Positions 49,143 through 58,063 are shown, counted from the first letter of the stretch. The stretch: DNA of 64,000 bases from Cryobacterium sp. Y50 (GCF_002929805.1 NZ_PJJM01000086.1:1-64000); one strand, 5' to 3'. Program-made: numbers and translations. The notes: generated from the sequence alone by a model not told the origin.

Positions 49143-50762
49143 TTGTCTACAACTTTCAGCACGCTCGGCGTGCCGGCCCCCCTGGTAAAGGTTCTCTCTT
49201 CACAGGGAATCGACACCGCCTTCCCGATTCAGGTCGACACCCTTCCTGACACCCTGAACGGCCGCGACGTGCTCGGCCGCGGCAAGACCGGCTCGGGCAA
49301 AACCCTGGCCTTCGCCATTCCGATGGTGTCTCGCCTCGGCGGCAACCTCGCCGGCGGCAAGCGTCGCCCCGGTCGCCCGCTCGGTCTGATCCTCGCGCCG
49401 ACCCGCGAGCTCGCCACGCAGATCACCAACGCCATCACGCCGCTCGCCGAGGCTTACGGCCTCAACACCACCACCATCTTCGGTGGCGTCTCGCAGGGTC
49501 GTCAGGTCACCGCGCTCAAGGCCGGCGTCGACATCGTCGTGGCCTGCCCAGGTCGCCTCGAAGACCTCATGAAGCAGGGCTTCGTCAACCTCGACTCGGT
49601 CGAGATCACCGTGCTCGACGAGGCTGACCACATGGCCGACCTCGGCTTTCTGCCCGTCGTCACCCGCATTCTCGACAAGACGCCAGGCAATGGCCAGCGC
49701 ATGCTGTTCTCCGCCACGCTCGACAACGGCGTGGACAAGATCGTCAAGCGTTTTCTGCACGACCCGGTGATGCACTCCGTCGACGAAGCCAACAGCCACG
49801 TCTCGGCCATGACCCACCACGTGTTCGAGGTCACCGGCGTCGACGCCAAGAAAGAGCTCGTGCAGAAGCTAGCGAGCGGCTCCGGCCGTCGCATCCTCTT
49901 CATGCGCACCAAGCACCAGGCCAAGAAGCTCGCCAAGAGCCTCACCGACGCCGGCATTCCCTCCGTCGACTTGCACGGAAACCTCTCGCAGGTGGCCCGC
50001 GACCGTAACCTCGCCGCGTTCAGCGCCGGCACCGTCAAGGTTCTCGTCGCAACGGATGTCGCCGCTCGCGGTGTGCACGTCGACGACATCGAACTCGTGA
50101 TTCACGTTGACCCGCCGGCCGAGCACAAGGCTTACCTGCACCGCTCGGGCCGTACCGCCCGTGCCGGCAGCGCTGGTGACGTCGTCACCGTCGTGCTCCC
50201 CGAGCAGAAGCGCGACACCGACGCCCTGCTGCGCAAGGCCGCCATCAAGGTGACCCCGCAACGCGTTGACGCTTCCTCCCCCGCCGTCGACGCCCTCGTG
50301 GGCAACGTGGCCGCTTATGTCAAGCCCGCGCCCCGCGTCGAGGCGCCGCAGCAGCAGCGCCAGTCGCAAGGTGGTCGCTCCCAGGGTGGCCGCTCGCAGG
50401 GTGGCCGTTCAGAAGGTGGCCGCTCGCAGGGTGGCCGTTCAGAAGGTGGTCGCTCGCAGGGTGGCCGTTCAGATGGAGGTCGCGACGCCGGCGCCAGCCG
50501 TTCCGGTGGAAGCCAGGGCGGTGCCCGCACCGACCGTAACGACGGCGGCCGTGGCGCCAGCCGCGACTCGGCTTCGGCCGGTGGCGCGCGTCGTGAACGC
50601 TCCGGCCGTCCGGCCGGCGCTGCCACCAGCGCACCCCGTTCCGGTTCGGCCGCTGGCCGCTCGGGCGGAGCCCGAGTCGGCAGCCTTCAGGTCGGCGGAC
50701 TCGTCCGCGGACCGAGCTCGGGTGGCGCTGGCCGCTCGGCTCCCCGCCGCTCGCAGGGCTAG
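49143..50762 (+). CDS. DEAD-box RNA helicase with Arg/Gly/Ser repeat tail
   Basis: 539 residues. It unwinds RNA, probably in ribosome assembly or cold growth. Seen: GRGKTGSGKT (motif I), PTRELATQI (Ia), VLDEADHMADLGF (II), FSATL (III), VATDVAARGVHVDDI (V) and HRSGRTARAG (VI). The last 170 residues are low-complexity, with GGRSQ and GGRSE units encoded by 15 bp DNA repeats (about 50,368-50,475), a flexible RNA-binding tail. The TTG start at 49143 has GAAAGG 7 nt before it. An overlapping ATG at 49124 with GAGGAG could start a short out-of-frame leader peptide. Confidence 0.95.
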   Translation: MSTTFSTLGVPAPLVKVLSSQGIDTAFPIQVDTLPDTLNGRDVLGRGKTGSGKTLAFAIPMVSRLGGNLAGGKRRPGRPLGLILAPTRELATQITNAITPLAEAYGLNTTTIFGGVSQGRQVTALKAGVDIVVACPGRLEDLMKQGFVNLDSVEITVLDEADHMADLGFLPVVTRILDKTPGNGQRMLFSATLDNGVDKIVKRFLHDPVMHSVDEANSHVSAMTHHVFEVTGVDAKKELVQKLASGSGRRILFMRTKHQAKKLAKSLTDAGIPSVDLHGNLSQVARDRNLAAFSAGTVKVLVATDVAARGVHVDDIELVIHVDPPAEHKAYLHRSGRTARAGSAGDVVTVVLPEQKRDTDALLRKAAIKVTPQRVDASSPAVDALVGNVAAYVKPAPRVEAPQQQRQSQGGRSQGGRSQGGRSEGGRSQGGRSEGGRSQGGRSDGGRDAGASRSGGSQGGARTDRNDGGRGASRDSASAGGARRERSGRPAGAATSAPRSGSAAGRSGGARVGSLQVGGLVRGPSSGGAGRSAPRRSQG

Positions 50763-50786
50763 CCAGCCAGCAGCATCCGTGTAAAG

Positions 50787-50822
50787 AAAGCGGGCCAGTC
50801 TCTTCGGAGCCCGGCCCGTTTT
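50787..50822 (+). terminator. helicase terminator
   Basis: AAAGCGGGCC (50787-50796) pairs with GGCCCGTTTT (50813-50822), one G-T pair included, and the stem ends in a T-run: a classic intrinsic terminator 25 bp after the helicase stop. Confidence 0.85.
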
Positions 50823-50877
50823 CTGCGCGCACCGCGACGTGTCAAGCGGCACCCGCAAACACGGATAGTGTCGAATC

Positions 50878-51369
50878 ATGAACACCACCGTTGTCGTTCG
50901 ATCCGTAGAAGAAGCCGATGCCGAAAGCCTGGGCCGCGTACACGCCGCCTGCTGGCATGAAACTTACGATCACCTGCTCAGCCAGGCCGCTCTGTCACAG
51001 TTGCGGCCCCAGCGCCTCGCCGCTCTCTGGCGCCGCTTCACGACCCAAGGTGCGGAATATCGCCAAAACGTCGTGCTCATCGATGGCGAGATCGTGGGCT
51101 TCGCTGGCAGCGGACCGACGCGCGACGGTGACCAGCCCACCCCGCACGAGTTGTTTTTTCTGTACCTGCTTGAGGCAAACCACGGCTCAGGCGTCGGCCA
51201 GAAACTGTTCGACTCTGTGGTCGACCCCGGTGCCTCGTCTCTATGGGTGGCCGCCGACAACCCCCGAGCGCACGCCTTCTATGCCCGCAACGGCTATCTG
51301 GCCGACGGCCTCGAGCGCAACGAAGAGGTGCTCGGCGAGACGCTGCACGAGGTGCGACTGGTTCGCTAG
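50878..51369 (+). CDS. GNAT-family N-acetyltransferase
   Basis: 163 residues. GNAT fold: start VVVRSVEEADAESLGRVHAACWHETY, acetyl-CoA loop region YLLEANHGSGVGQKLFDSV and C-terminal LWVAADNPRAHAFYARNGYLADG. The substrate is unknown. TAGTGT lies six bases before the ATG, so the transcript may be leaderless. Monocistronic between the helicase terminator and the nucleoside hydrolase. Confidence 0.92.
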   Translation: MNTTVVVRSVEEADAESLGRVHAACWHETYDHLLSQAALSQLRPQRLAALWRRFTTQGAEYRQNVVLIDGEIVGFAGSGPTRDGDQPTPHELFFLYLLEANHGSGVGQKLFDSVVDPGASSLWVAADNPRAHAFYARNGYLADGLERNEEVLGETLHEVRLVR

Positions 51370-51443
51370 CAACCGGGCGGCGCTCCAGCCGCCCACTCGA
51401 CGAGTCGCCCGCGGAGAAATTGCCGACCAGCGGTACGTTATGG

Positions 51444-51470
51444 CCCAAAACCCCTCAATGGGGTTTTGGG
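51444..51470. promoter_or_regulatory. palindrome before the nucleoside hydrolase gene (site D)
   Basis: CCCAAAACCCC (51444-51454) and GGGGTTTTGGG (51460-51470) are perfect 11 bp inverted copies around TCAAT. Behind it TAGGGT lies six bases before the ATG at 51498. The core CCCC-N5-GGGG matches the other sites, but the position 75 bp after the GNAT gene also allows a terminator, although no T-run follows. Confidence 0.5.
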
Positions 51471-51497
51471 GCGCGGGGAAGCCCATAGGGTGAACGG

Positions 51498-52487
51498 ATG
51501 ACTATTTCCACGGCCGCCACCCCCGTCATCCTCGACGTCGACACCGGCGTCGACGACGCGCTGGCTATCCTGTTCGCCATCAAGCACCCCGCCATCAATG
51601 TGCTCGGCATCAGTTGTGTTGCGGGCAACGCCTCACTGGAACGCGTTGTCGATAACACCCTGCGCATTCTCGACGTCGCAGACGCTCCACTCGTGCCGGT
51701 CGCCGCCGGCGCCCGCCGCCCCCTGCTGGAGCCGGCCCGCTCGGCCGCACACGTGCACGGCGAAAGCGGCCTCGGCACGCTGCTGCTGCCGGCGACCGGC
51801 CGCAAGGCCGAGTCGATCAGCTCGATCGAGCTCATGCGCCGGCTCATTGTGGCCAGTCCGCGCCCGGTCACCCTGGTCGGGCTCGCCCCGCAAACCAACC
51901 TCGCCCTGCTGCTGCGCCAGTACCCCGAGTGTGCCGACAACATTGAGCGCATCGTCTTCATGGGCGGTTCGACCACGGTCGGTAACGCGACAGCGGTCGC
52001 CGAATTCAATGTCTGGCACGACCCGGAAGCCGCAGCGATCGTGCTCGATTCCGGGGTACCGACGTTCATGTACGGACTGGACGTGTTCAACCAGGTATCG
52101 ATTGGTGAGCCTGTTGCTCTCGAGCTCCTGCGCAAAGAGTCGAATCTCGCGCAGGTCGTCGGCCGACTATTGAGCAACAGGGTCGCTCTCGGCGCTGGCC
52201 GCAACGCAGAATACACCGGACTCATTGGCGACGCTGGGGCGCTGTGCGCCCTTGTCGACCCGGATGGCGTGACCACCGAGATGCTACCCCTGCGCGTGCA
52301 GTTGTCCGGATACGGTCGCGGCCAGACCCTGGTCGACCAGCGCACGCATCCCGGCGAGGACATCGTGCACGGCCTGGCCAGCGAGTGGGAGGCCGCCGAG
52401 GTCGCGCTTGACGTCGACGTCGACCGCTACGCGCGCCTGTTTCTCAAGACGCTCGGCCTGAGTTCGGCGCTGCCCCAGCCCGTGTAG
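51498..52487 (+). CDS. inosine/uridine-type nucleoside hydrolase
   Basis: 329 residues. It hydrolyses the N-glycosidic bond of ribonucleosides for salvage. Seen: the calcium-binding motif VILDVDTGVDDALAIL near residue 10, GNASLERVVDNTLRIL, FMGGSTTVGN and the C-terminal FNVWHDPEAA with its conserved Asp. Cytoplasmic. Which base is preferred cannot be told. TAGGGT six bases before the ATG suggests leaderless transcription under the palindrome at 51444. Confidence 0.95.
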   Translation: MTISTAATPVILDVDTGVDDALAILFAIKHPAINVLGISCVAGNASLERVVDNTLRILDVADAPLVPVAAGARRPLLEPARSAAHVHGESGLGTLLLPATGRKAESISSIELMRRLIVASPRPVTLVGLAPQTNLALLLRQYPECADNIERIVFMGGSTTVGNATAVAEFNVWHDPEAAAIVLDSGVPTFMYGLDVFNQVSIGEPVALELLRKESNLAQVVGRLLSNRVALGAGRNAEYTGLIGDAGALCALVDPDGVTTEMLPLRVQLSGYGRGQTLVDQRTHPGEDIVHGLASEWEAAEVALDVDVDRYARLFLKTLGLSSALPQPV

Positions 52488-52639
52488 CGCGCCCGGTACA
52501 GTCCGAGCGGCTCGTGTATTCCGCACGCCCCGTCAAGCGGATGCCGCCGGACAGCTCGTGGTACGCGTCAGAAAAGTTCGCACGTGTTCAAACCAGTGCC
52601 GCCTTCTCACAGTGGCGCCGTGAGGCGCGCGCCGCCACC

Positions 52640-53224
52640 TCAGTAGAGCAGACCGACCGACGCCATCGCTGCACGCAGCAGCGCTCCGCGACCGCCTTCC
52701 ATCTCGGCCGAGACTCCCGGTGACACGGCCTCGGTCGGGGTCATCCAGGTGAGTTCAAGGGCATCCTGCCGCGGGTCGCAGGTGCCGGTGACGGGAACGA
52801 CGTAAGCCAGCGAGACGGCGTGCTGGCGGTCATCTGTATAAGCGGTAATGCCCGGCATCGGAAAGTACTCGGCGACGGTGAACGGTACCGGGCTGACCGG
52901 AAGCTGCGGGAAAGCCATCGGGCCGAGGTCCTTCTCGAGGTGACGAAAGAGCGCATCGCGCAGGGTCTCGCCGTAGAGCACCCGGCCGGAGACCAGCGTG
53001 CGCGTCATCTCGCCGGTCGACCGGGCGCGCAGCAGCACGCCGACCTCGACGACCTGGCCGAGACCGTCGACCCGCACTGGCACGGCTTCGATGTACAAGA
53101 TGGGAAGGCGACGACGAATCTCGGCAAGTTCAACATCCTTCAGCCAACCCGGATTCGTGTTCGGGGCTCCCGCGGGGGGCTTTGGCGTCCAGTCCGGGTC
53201 TGGGTCAGGGGTTCGCACGCTCAT
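52640..53224 (-). CDS. NUDIX-type hydrolase (DUF4916)
   Basis: 194 residues starting MSVRTPDPDPDW. Strands and helices follow the NUDIX pattern (YIEAVPVRVDGLGQVVEVGVLL, VSGRVLYGETLRDALFRHLEKDLG); the NUDIX box is degenerate in the way of the DUF4916 subgroup (ALFRHLEKDLG in place of REVxEExG), so catalytic activity is unsure. The C-terminus is ELTWMTPTEAV. It converges with the nucleoside hydrolase; GTGGCG/CGCCAC (52613-52639) just past the stop may form a hairpin. Confidence 0.8.
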   Translation of the reverse strand: MSVRTPDPDPDWTPKPPAGAPNTNPGWLKDVELAEIRRRLPILYIEAVPVRVDGLGQVVEVGVLLRARSTGEMTRTLVSGRVLYGETLRDALFRHLEKDLGPMAFPQLPVSPVPFTVAEYFPMPGITAYTDDRQHAVSLAYVVPVTGTCDPRQDALELTWMTPTEAVSPGVSAEMEGGRGALLRAAMASVGLLY

Positions 53225-53350
53225 GAGGCCATTCTGTCCTACGTGGGCTCCGCGCGTGCACCGGCGTCGTTCCCAAGTGCCAGAAACGGGCCGAGCAGTG
53301 AAAGTATGGGAGGACACGGCGCCCACGCGGCGCAAACCCGGGAGGAACCC

Positions 53351-54001
53351 ATGACCACCAGCACTACCATCGACGCCGCCGCCGTGCTCTGGTCCGCGTC
53401 CGGCGCCGACCAAGTTGACCGCCCGCTCCTGCTCGTGTTGCACGGATACGGCTCGCACGAGGGCGACTTGTTCTCGCTCACGCCGCACCTTCCGCTTGAG
53501 CCGGTGATCGCGGCACTGCGCGCGCCGCTGCCGGTCGGCGACGGCTGGGCCTGGTTTCCAATCAACGATCCCGGAAACCCCGACAACGCCGCGGTCGACG
53601 CGGGCGTTGCCGCCGTGCTGGCCTGGCTCGACGCCCTGCCGCAGCAGCCGTCCACCGTCGGTCTGCTCGGATTTTCGCAGGGTGGCGCCATGGCGCTGCA
53701 GTTGCTGCGCATGGCGCCAGACCGGTTCAGCTTCGCCGTGAACCTCTCCGGGTTCGTCGCCAGCGGCCCGCAGTCCGGCGACGCACGTTTGGCCGAGCGC
53801 CCGCTTCCCGTGTTCTGGGGTCGTGGCACCGTCGACGGCGTCATTCCCGCGAGCGCCGTCACACGCACCCAGGCGTGGTTGCCCGGGCACAGCACGCTCA
53901 CCGAGCGCATCTACGAGGGTCTGCCACACTCGATCTCGCAGGCCGAGCTCGGCGACGTCGTCAATTTCTTGCGCACGCAGTACCTGGAGCCGGCCGCCTA
54001 G
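53351..54001 (+). CDS. alpha/beta-hydrolase, phospholipase/carboxylesterase type
   Basis: 216 residues. Serine hydrolase with nucleophile motif LGFSQGGAM, oxyanion region LVLHGYGSHEGDL, an Asp in FWGRGTVDGVIPA and catalytic His in YEGLPHSIS. This layout is that of the YpfH/EstB-like carboxylesterases. Perfect GGAGG before the ATG. Divergent from the NUDIX gene, followed by a hairpin terminator. Confidence 0.93.
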   Translation: MTTSTTIDAAAVLWSASGADQVDRPLLLVLHGYGSHEGDLFSLTPHLPLEPVIAALRAPLPVGDGWAWFPINDPGNPDNAAVDAGVAAVLAWLDALPQQPSTVGLLGFSQGGAMALQLLRMAPDRFSFAVNLSGFVASGPQSGDARLAERPLPVFWGRGTVDGVIPASAVTRTQAWLPGHSTLTERIYEGLPHSISQAELGDVVNFLRTQYLEPAA

Positions 54002-54014
54002 AAACGCTCAACCG

Positions 54015-54043
54015 AGTGGATGCTACAGCGCGGCATCCACTTT
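54015..54043 (+). terminator. esterase terminator
   Basis: AGTGGATGC (54015-54023) and GCATCCACT (54033-54041) form a 9 bp stem followed by TTTC, 13 bp after the esterase stop. Confidence 0.7.
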
Positions 54044-54211
54044 CAGTCACGACAGCAGGCGGTCGCCACCGCGCCGCACACGTACCGAAAATGTGCCGAA
54101 AACGAGCGGACGTACCAGACGCCCGCCGACGCGGAAGCCCGGGTGAGGGGTCGCATATCGGCCTAAAACTGCCCTCGACCAGACGATTTACGACCTCTCA
54201 GCGCTCAAACG

Positions 54212-54652
54212 CTAGGAGCGGTCGCGCTTGGCCTGCTCCTGCGAAGCCTGACGCTCGACGTGCGCCTTCTTGGCCGCGCGGTGCGCGTCGCGGTCTTTCA
54301 CCGCGATCTGGTCGGCGCGCACGCCGGCCTGGGTGGAACGTTCAAGCACGAGCCAGGCTGGCGGCTGCTGCAGCAGGGCGGATATCTCGGCGGTGGTCAG
54401 CGGGTCGGTGATTTCGCTGCGGGCCAGGCCGGAGATCGAGACGCCGAGCTTGGCGGCGACGACCTGACGCGGGTGCGGACCGTTGGCGCGCAGCAGCGTG
54501 AGCCACTCCGGCGGGTTGGCCATGAGCTCGGCGAGCTCAATGCGGCTGACAAATTCGGTCTGGAACTCGACCGGTGCGCCGCCCAGCAGAATCCCGAGTT
54601 TCTGGGCCGCCGTGGCGGGCTTCATGGTCTGGGGCTTCTTCTCGGAACTCAT
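54212..54652 (-). CDS. DUF5997 family protein
   Basis: 146 residues. The start MSSEKKPQTMKPATAAQKLGIL is typical of DUF5997, followed by FQTEFVSRIELAELMANPPEWL, ANGPHPRQVVAAKLGVSISGLAR and LTTAEISALLQQPPAWL, then a basic tail rich in Lys, Arg and Gln. Function unknown; it is commonly paired divergently with a LysR-substrate-domain gene, as here. TACGCT lies six bases before the ATG (leaderless type). Confidence 0.88.
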   Translation of the reverse strand: MSSEKKPQTMKPATAAQKLGILLGGAPVEFQTEFVSRIELAELMANPPEWLTLLRANGPHPRQVVAAKLGVSISGLARSEITDPLTTAEISALLQQPPAWLVLERSTQAGVRADQIAVKDRDAHRAAKKAHVERQASQEQAKRDRS

Positions 54653-54744
54653 TGCTCAAGCGTATAGCCTGAGAGGGTCCTCGTTTGGGCAAATGGCCCC
54701 TCAACTACCCTGCGCCTGTCTCAACTGCCCCAGAAAGGATGCCG

Positions 54745-55593
54745 GTGAGCTTTTCCATCGCCTTCGTCGCCGGTGTCACCCCCACCAAATGGACCCGGAT
54801 CTGGGGCGACCGCCGCCCCGACGTGCCCCTCACCGTGTTTCGCACCGAAACGGCAGAGCAGATCACGGTGCTCCATGGCGGTCGGGCCGAGGTCAGCCTC
54901 GTGCGCCTACCGATCAATGAGACCAACCTGAGCGTCATCAACCTGTACAGCGAGATTCCGGTCGTGGTGGCGTCAAAGGATCACGCGACCCTGCAGGCCG
55001 AGACCGTCCTGCTGGCCGATCTGGCCGCGGAGCACTTGCTGCAAGACCCCGACGACGTGCCCGAATGGCGCGACCTCGCCGACGAGGTGCGCGACGGAAC
55101 TCGCCGCCCCCTGCCGCTGATGCGAGACCTCGACGAAACCATGGAGCTGGTCGCCGCCGGCGTCGGCATCATCATCGTGCCGCACGGGGTCGCCCGGCTG
55201 TACGGCCGCAAAGACGTCGTCTCCCGCCCGGTCACCGGCGTGGCTGATACCCAGATCGCCCTCGCCTGGATCACCCGCGAAACCACCGCGGACATCGAAG
55301 AGTTTATCGGCATCGTGCGCGGTCGGTCCAAGGCCAGTTCGCGAACGGATGCCGGTGCCGCCGCCGCGGCTGACGCCGCCGCAGACGGCGAGCAGCCCGA
55401 GGTTCGCAGCGACGGTCGCCCGCCCAAGCCACCGCGCAAGCCCAAGAAGACCGACAAGGCCAAGGCTGCTGCCAAGGTAATTCGGGTTGCCGCTGCGAAG
55501 GCCAAACCGGCCGTGCGCAAGAGAACCGAGAGTGCCCCTGGTCGCACCCGTCCGACCAAGAACCCCAACAAGGGCAAGGATCGCGGCCACTAA
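54745..55593 (+). CDS. LysR substrate-binding-like protein without a DNA-binding domain
   Basis: 282 residues. The first 200 match the periplasmic-binding-like effector domain of LysR regulators (FSIAFVAGVTPTKW, HGGRAEVSLVRLPINE, YSEIPVVVASKDH, LVAAGVGIIIVPHGVARLY). The usual N-terminal winged helix is absent. Instead there is a Lys/Ala/Pro-rich basic tail (about 205-282) that could bind nucleic acid. The GTG at 54745 has GAAAGG six bases before it; the ATG two codons earlier is too close to it. Confidence 0.85.
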   Translation: MSFSIAFVAGVTPTKWTRIWGDRRPDVPLTVFRTETAEQITVLHGGRAEVSLVRLPINETNLSVINLYSEIPVVVASKDHATLQAETVLLADLAAEHLLQDPDDVPEWRDLADEVRDGTRRPLPLMRDLDETMELVAAGVGIIIVPHGVARLYGRKDVVSRPVTGVADTQIALAWITRETTADIEEFIGIVRGRSKASSRTDAGAAAAADAAADGEQPEVRSDGRPPKPPRKPKKTDKAKAAAKVIRVAAAKAKPAVRKRTESAPGRTRPTKNPNKGKDRGH

Positions 55594-55609
55594 GAACCTA
55601 TGGGTTCTT
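55592..55609. terminator. bidirectional hairpin between convergent genes
   Basis: AAGAACC (55592-55598) and GGTTCTT (55603-55609) overlap the stop codons of the LysR-like and VOC genes. A short symmetric stem that could end transcription from both sides. Confidence 0.4.
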
Positions 55610-55990
55610 CAGCACCGACAAAATGTTGCCGGACGGGTCGGTAAACCAGGCGATGTCCGGCCCCTGCCCTTCGCCGGCCGCGATGCCCTTGTCGTTCTGC
55701 TCGAAGGCGTCGTAGCGAAGAAACTCCACGCCGCGCTCGGTGAGCTCATCGACGGTGGCATCGAGGTCGCTGACCGCTAGGTTCAGAATTGTATAGGTGG
55801 CCGGTACGAAGTCGGGCTTCGGGTAGACGATGACGGTCGCCCCGCCGGGCAGGGTGATGCGCAGCATCCCCATCTCGCCCGCTGAGACCTCGAGGCCCAA
55901 AGTCTCGGCGTAGAAGGTTCGCGCGGCGTCGAGATCGACGACGGCGAATCCGCTGAAGCCGTCGACAATACCTACGGCATGTTCGGTCAT
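55598..55990 (-). CDS. VOC (glyoxalase/bleomycin-resistance-like) protein
   Basis: 130 residues. Beta-alpha-beta-beta-beta modules of the VOC fold: FSGFAVVDLDAARTFYAETLGLEV, then TILNLAVSDLDATVDELTERGVEF and DIAWFTDPSGNILSVL. The C-terminal metal Glu/Asp positions are plausible, but the substrate is unknown. GAGGGAG lies 6 nt before the ATG. It stands 37 bp after the ABC permease region's neighbour start on the same strand but reads as a separate unit. Confidence 0.92.
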   Translation of the reverse strand: MTEHAVGIVDGFSGFAVVDLDAARTFYAETLGLEVSAGEMGMLRITLPGGATVIVYPKPDFVPATYTILNLAVSDLDATVDELTERGVEFLRYDAFEQNDKGIAAGEGQGPDIAWFTDPSGNILSVLKNP

Positions 55991-56027
55991 GAGTGACTCC
56001 CTCTAGAGTGGTTCGGATTTCGCCGGG

Positions 56028-57002
56028 TCAGCGGGAGCTGATCGACGCGAACTTGCGAATGCACAGCGGCACGAACACGAGCAGCATCACGGTGATGCCG
56101 ATCAACACGGTCAGCACCGGGTTCTGCATGGTCCAGATATCCGGAACCGGCGCCGTGCCGAGGTTGCCGAACAGCTGCCGCACGGCCTGTACAAGCGAGG
56201 ATACTGGGTTCCACTCGGCGAAAACGCGCAGCGCGGTCGGCAGGGTTTCACTCGGTACGAACGCATTCGAGACGAAGGTCAGCGGGAACAGAATCAGGAA
56301 GGACGCATTGTTGATGACCTCCGGGCTCTTCACGCTCATGCCGAGCAGCGCCATCACCCAGCTGAACGCGTAGCCGAACAGTAGTAGCAGCCCGGCTCCT
56401 GCTAGAAATTCGGGCGGCGAGGTGGTGACCCGCCAGCCGACCGCGAGCCCGGTGGCCATCATGATCACCATGGAGATGGTGTTCAGCATTAGGTCACCGT
56501 TTGTGCGTCCAATCAGCACAGCGGATGCGTTCATCGGCAAGCTCCGAAAGCGGTCGATGATCCCTTCTTTGAGGTCAAGCGCCATCGCGGCGCCGGAGAA
56601 CGTGGCCCCGAACACGACGGTCTGCGCGAAAATACCCGCCATCAGGAACTGGGTGTAGTCGCTGCCTTCGACCGCGATGGCGCCACCGTAGACCTGGCTG
56701 AACAACAGCACGAACATGATGGGCTGGATCACGGCGAAGACGAGCATATCCGGCGAACGCTTGATCTTGATCAGGTTGCGTTTGGTGACGGTCCAGCCGT
56801 CGGAATACCAGAGGGAGAAGGGGTTCCAGGTGGGGAGCGGGGGTAGGGCGGCCGCTCGCGCGCCTGCCCGCACAGCGTTCGCGACGGCTACGGCCGATGC
56901 AGCTTTCGTGGTGGCAGAGTCAGCCATCGCAAACGCGGTGGGAGTGGCATCGGACGCGGACGGTGTGGGCTGAGCCGGGATATCAGCGTGACGGGCATTC
57001 AT
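56028..57002 (-). CDS. ABC-2 type transporter permease (DrrB-like)
   Basis: 324 residues. A cytoplasmic Ala-rich N-terminus of about 55 residues is followed by SDGWTVTKRNLIKIKRSPDML, the amphipathic entry of ABC-2 permeases, and six membrane helices (e.g. VFAVIQPIMFVLLFSQVYGG, LILFPLTFVSNAFVPSETLP). The DrrB-type AEWNPVSSLVQAVRQLFGN is clear. It overlaps the ATPase stop as ATGA. Together they form a drug or lipid exporter. Confidence 0.93.
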   Translation of the reverse strand: MNARHADIPAQPTPSASDATPTAFAMADSATTKAASAVAVANAVRAGARAAALPPLPTWNPFSLWYSDGWTVTKRNLIKIKRSPDMLVFAVIQPIMFVLLFSQVYGGAIAVEGSDYTQFLMAGIFAQTVVFGATFSGAAMALDLKEGIIDRFRSLPMNASAVLIGRTNGDLMLNTISMVIMMATGLAVGWRVTTSPPEFLAGAGLLLLFGYAFSWVMALLGMSVKSPEVINNASFLILFPLTFVSNAFVPSETLPTALRVFAEWNPVSSLVQAVRQLFGNLGTAPVPDIWTMQNPVLTVLIGITVMLLVFVPLCIRKFASISSR

Positions 57003-58063
57003 TTGACGCTCTCCAAATCTGCAGCTGCGGCCTTCGCTGCACGCGCCTTGTCTCGTTTGGCCTGCGCCCGTTTCGAGAGCTTGGGCCCGCTGGAATCGTC
57101 GTCGTCGGCCGCGCTGAGGTCGGCCTTGTGACCGGTGAGCTTGAGAAAGACGTCATCAAGGGTTGGGCGGCGCATGCCGGCATCATGCAGGCTGACCTCT
57201 GCGGCGCGCAGGTCGGCGAGCATGTTCTGCAGCGCGTTGGGGCCGTCGGTGACGGCAACTTCGACTCCCCGGCCGTCGGTGGAGATCGTCGGGATACCCG
57301 ATCCGTGCCGGGCGAGAACGTCGCGGGCGACCGCGCCGTCGGCAGCGTCGACGAGAGCGACCACCACGCGGTGCCCGCCGATCTGCGCCTTGAGCTGATC
57401 GGAAGTGCCCTCAGCGATGACCCGGCCGTCGTCGATCACGACGATGTCATCGGCGAGCTGGTCAGCCTCTTCGAGGTATTGCGTGGTCAGCAGCACCGTC
57501 GTGCCGTCGGCGACGAGGCGTTTGATCACGTCCCACAGGGCGATGCGACTGCGTGGGTCGAGCCCGGTCGTCGGTTCGTCGAGAAAGAGCACCTTGGGAT
57601 TGATCACGAGCGCCCCGGCGAGGTCGATGCGGCGCCGCATTCCGCCGGAAAAACCCTTGACCGGTCTATTGCCGGCGGCGGTGAGCTCGAACAGGTCGAT
57701 CAGCTCCTGTGCGCGTTTGCGGGCGGCCGGGCCGCCCAGGTGATACAGCCGACCGACCATTTCGAGGTTTTCAAACCCGGTGAGGTTCTCGTCGACGGCG
57801 GCGTACTGGCCGGACACCCCGATGATGCGCCGCACCGATTTGGGGTGGCGAATGACGTCGATTCCGTCGATAACGGCGGTGCCGGCATCCGGTCGAATCA
57901 GAGTTGTCAGCATTTTGACGACGGTGGTTTTGCCGGCGCCGTTCGGGCCGAGCAGCGCCTTGACCGTGCCACGCGGCACGGACAGGTCGAGCCCGGCGAG
58001 CGCGTGCACCGGCCCGCTCTTGGATTGATAGGTCTTGGTCAAGCCCTGGGCCTCAATGATCAC
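56999..58063 (-). CDS. ABC transporter ATPase (DrrA-like)
   Basis: 354 residues from a GTG at 58063 with AAGGAA before it. Walker A GPNGAGKTTVV, signature FSGGMRRRIDLAGAL, Walker B VLFLDEPTTGLDP and the switch His region are intact; the C-terminal DUF4162-type extension ends in a Lys/Asp-rich tail. It couples ATP hydrolysis to the permease encoded downstream. The family exports antibiotics such as daunorubicin, but substrates cannot be predicted. Confidence 0.94.
   Translation of the reverse strand: MIIEAQGLTKTYQSKSGPVHALAGLDLSVPRGTVKALLGPNGAGKTTVVKMLTTLIRPDAGTAVIDGIDVIRHPKSVRRIIGVSGQYAAVDENLTGFENLEMVGRLYHLGGPAARKRAQELIDLFELTAAGNRPVKGFSGGMRRRIDLAGALVINPKVLFLDEPTTGLDPRSRIALWDVIKRLVADGTTVLLTTQYLEEADQLADDIVVIDDGRVIAEGTSDQLKAQIGGHRVVVALVDAADGAVARDVLARHGSGIPTISTDGRGVEVAVTDGPNALQNMLADLRAAEVSLHDAGMRRPTLDDVFLKLTGHKADLSAADDDDSSGPKLSKRAQAKRDKARAAKAAAADLESVK

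Noticed and set aside
52488..52639. Additional small gene between nucleoside hydrolase and NUDIX genes
   Set aside because: Short open frames here lack ribosome sites and protein-like composition; only a weak hairpin is seen.
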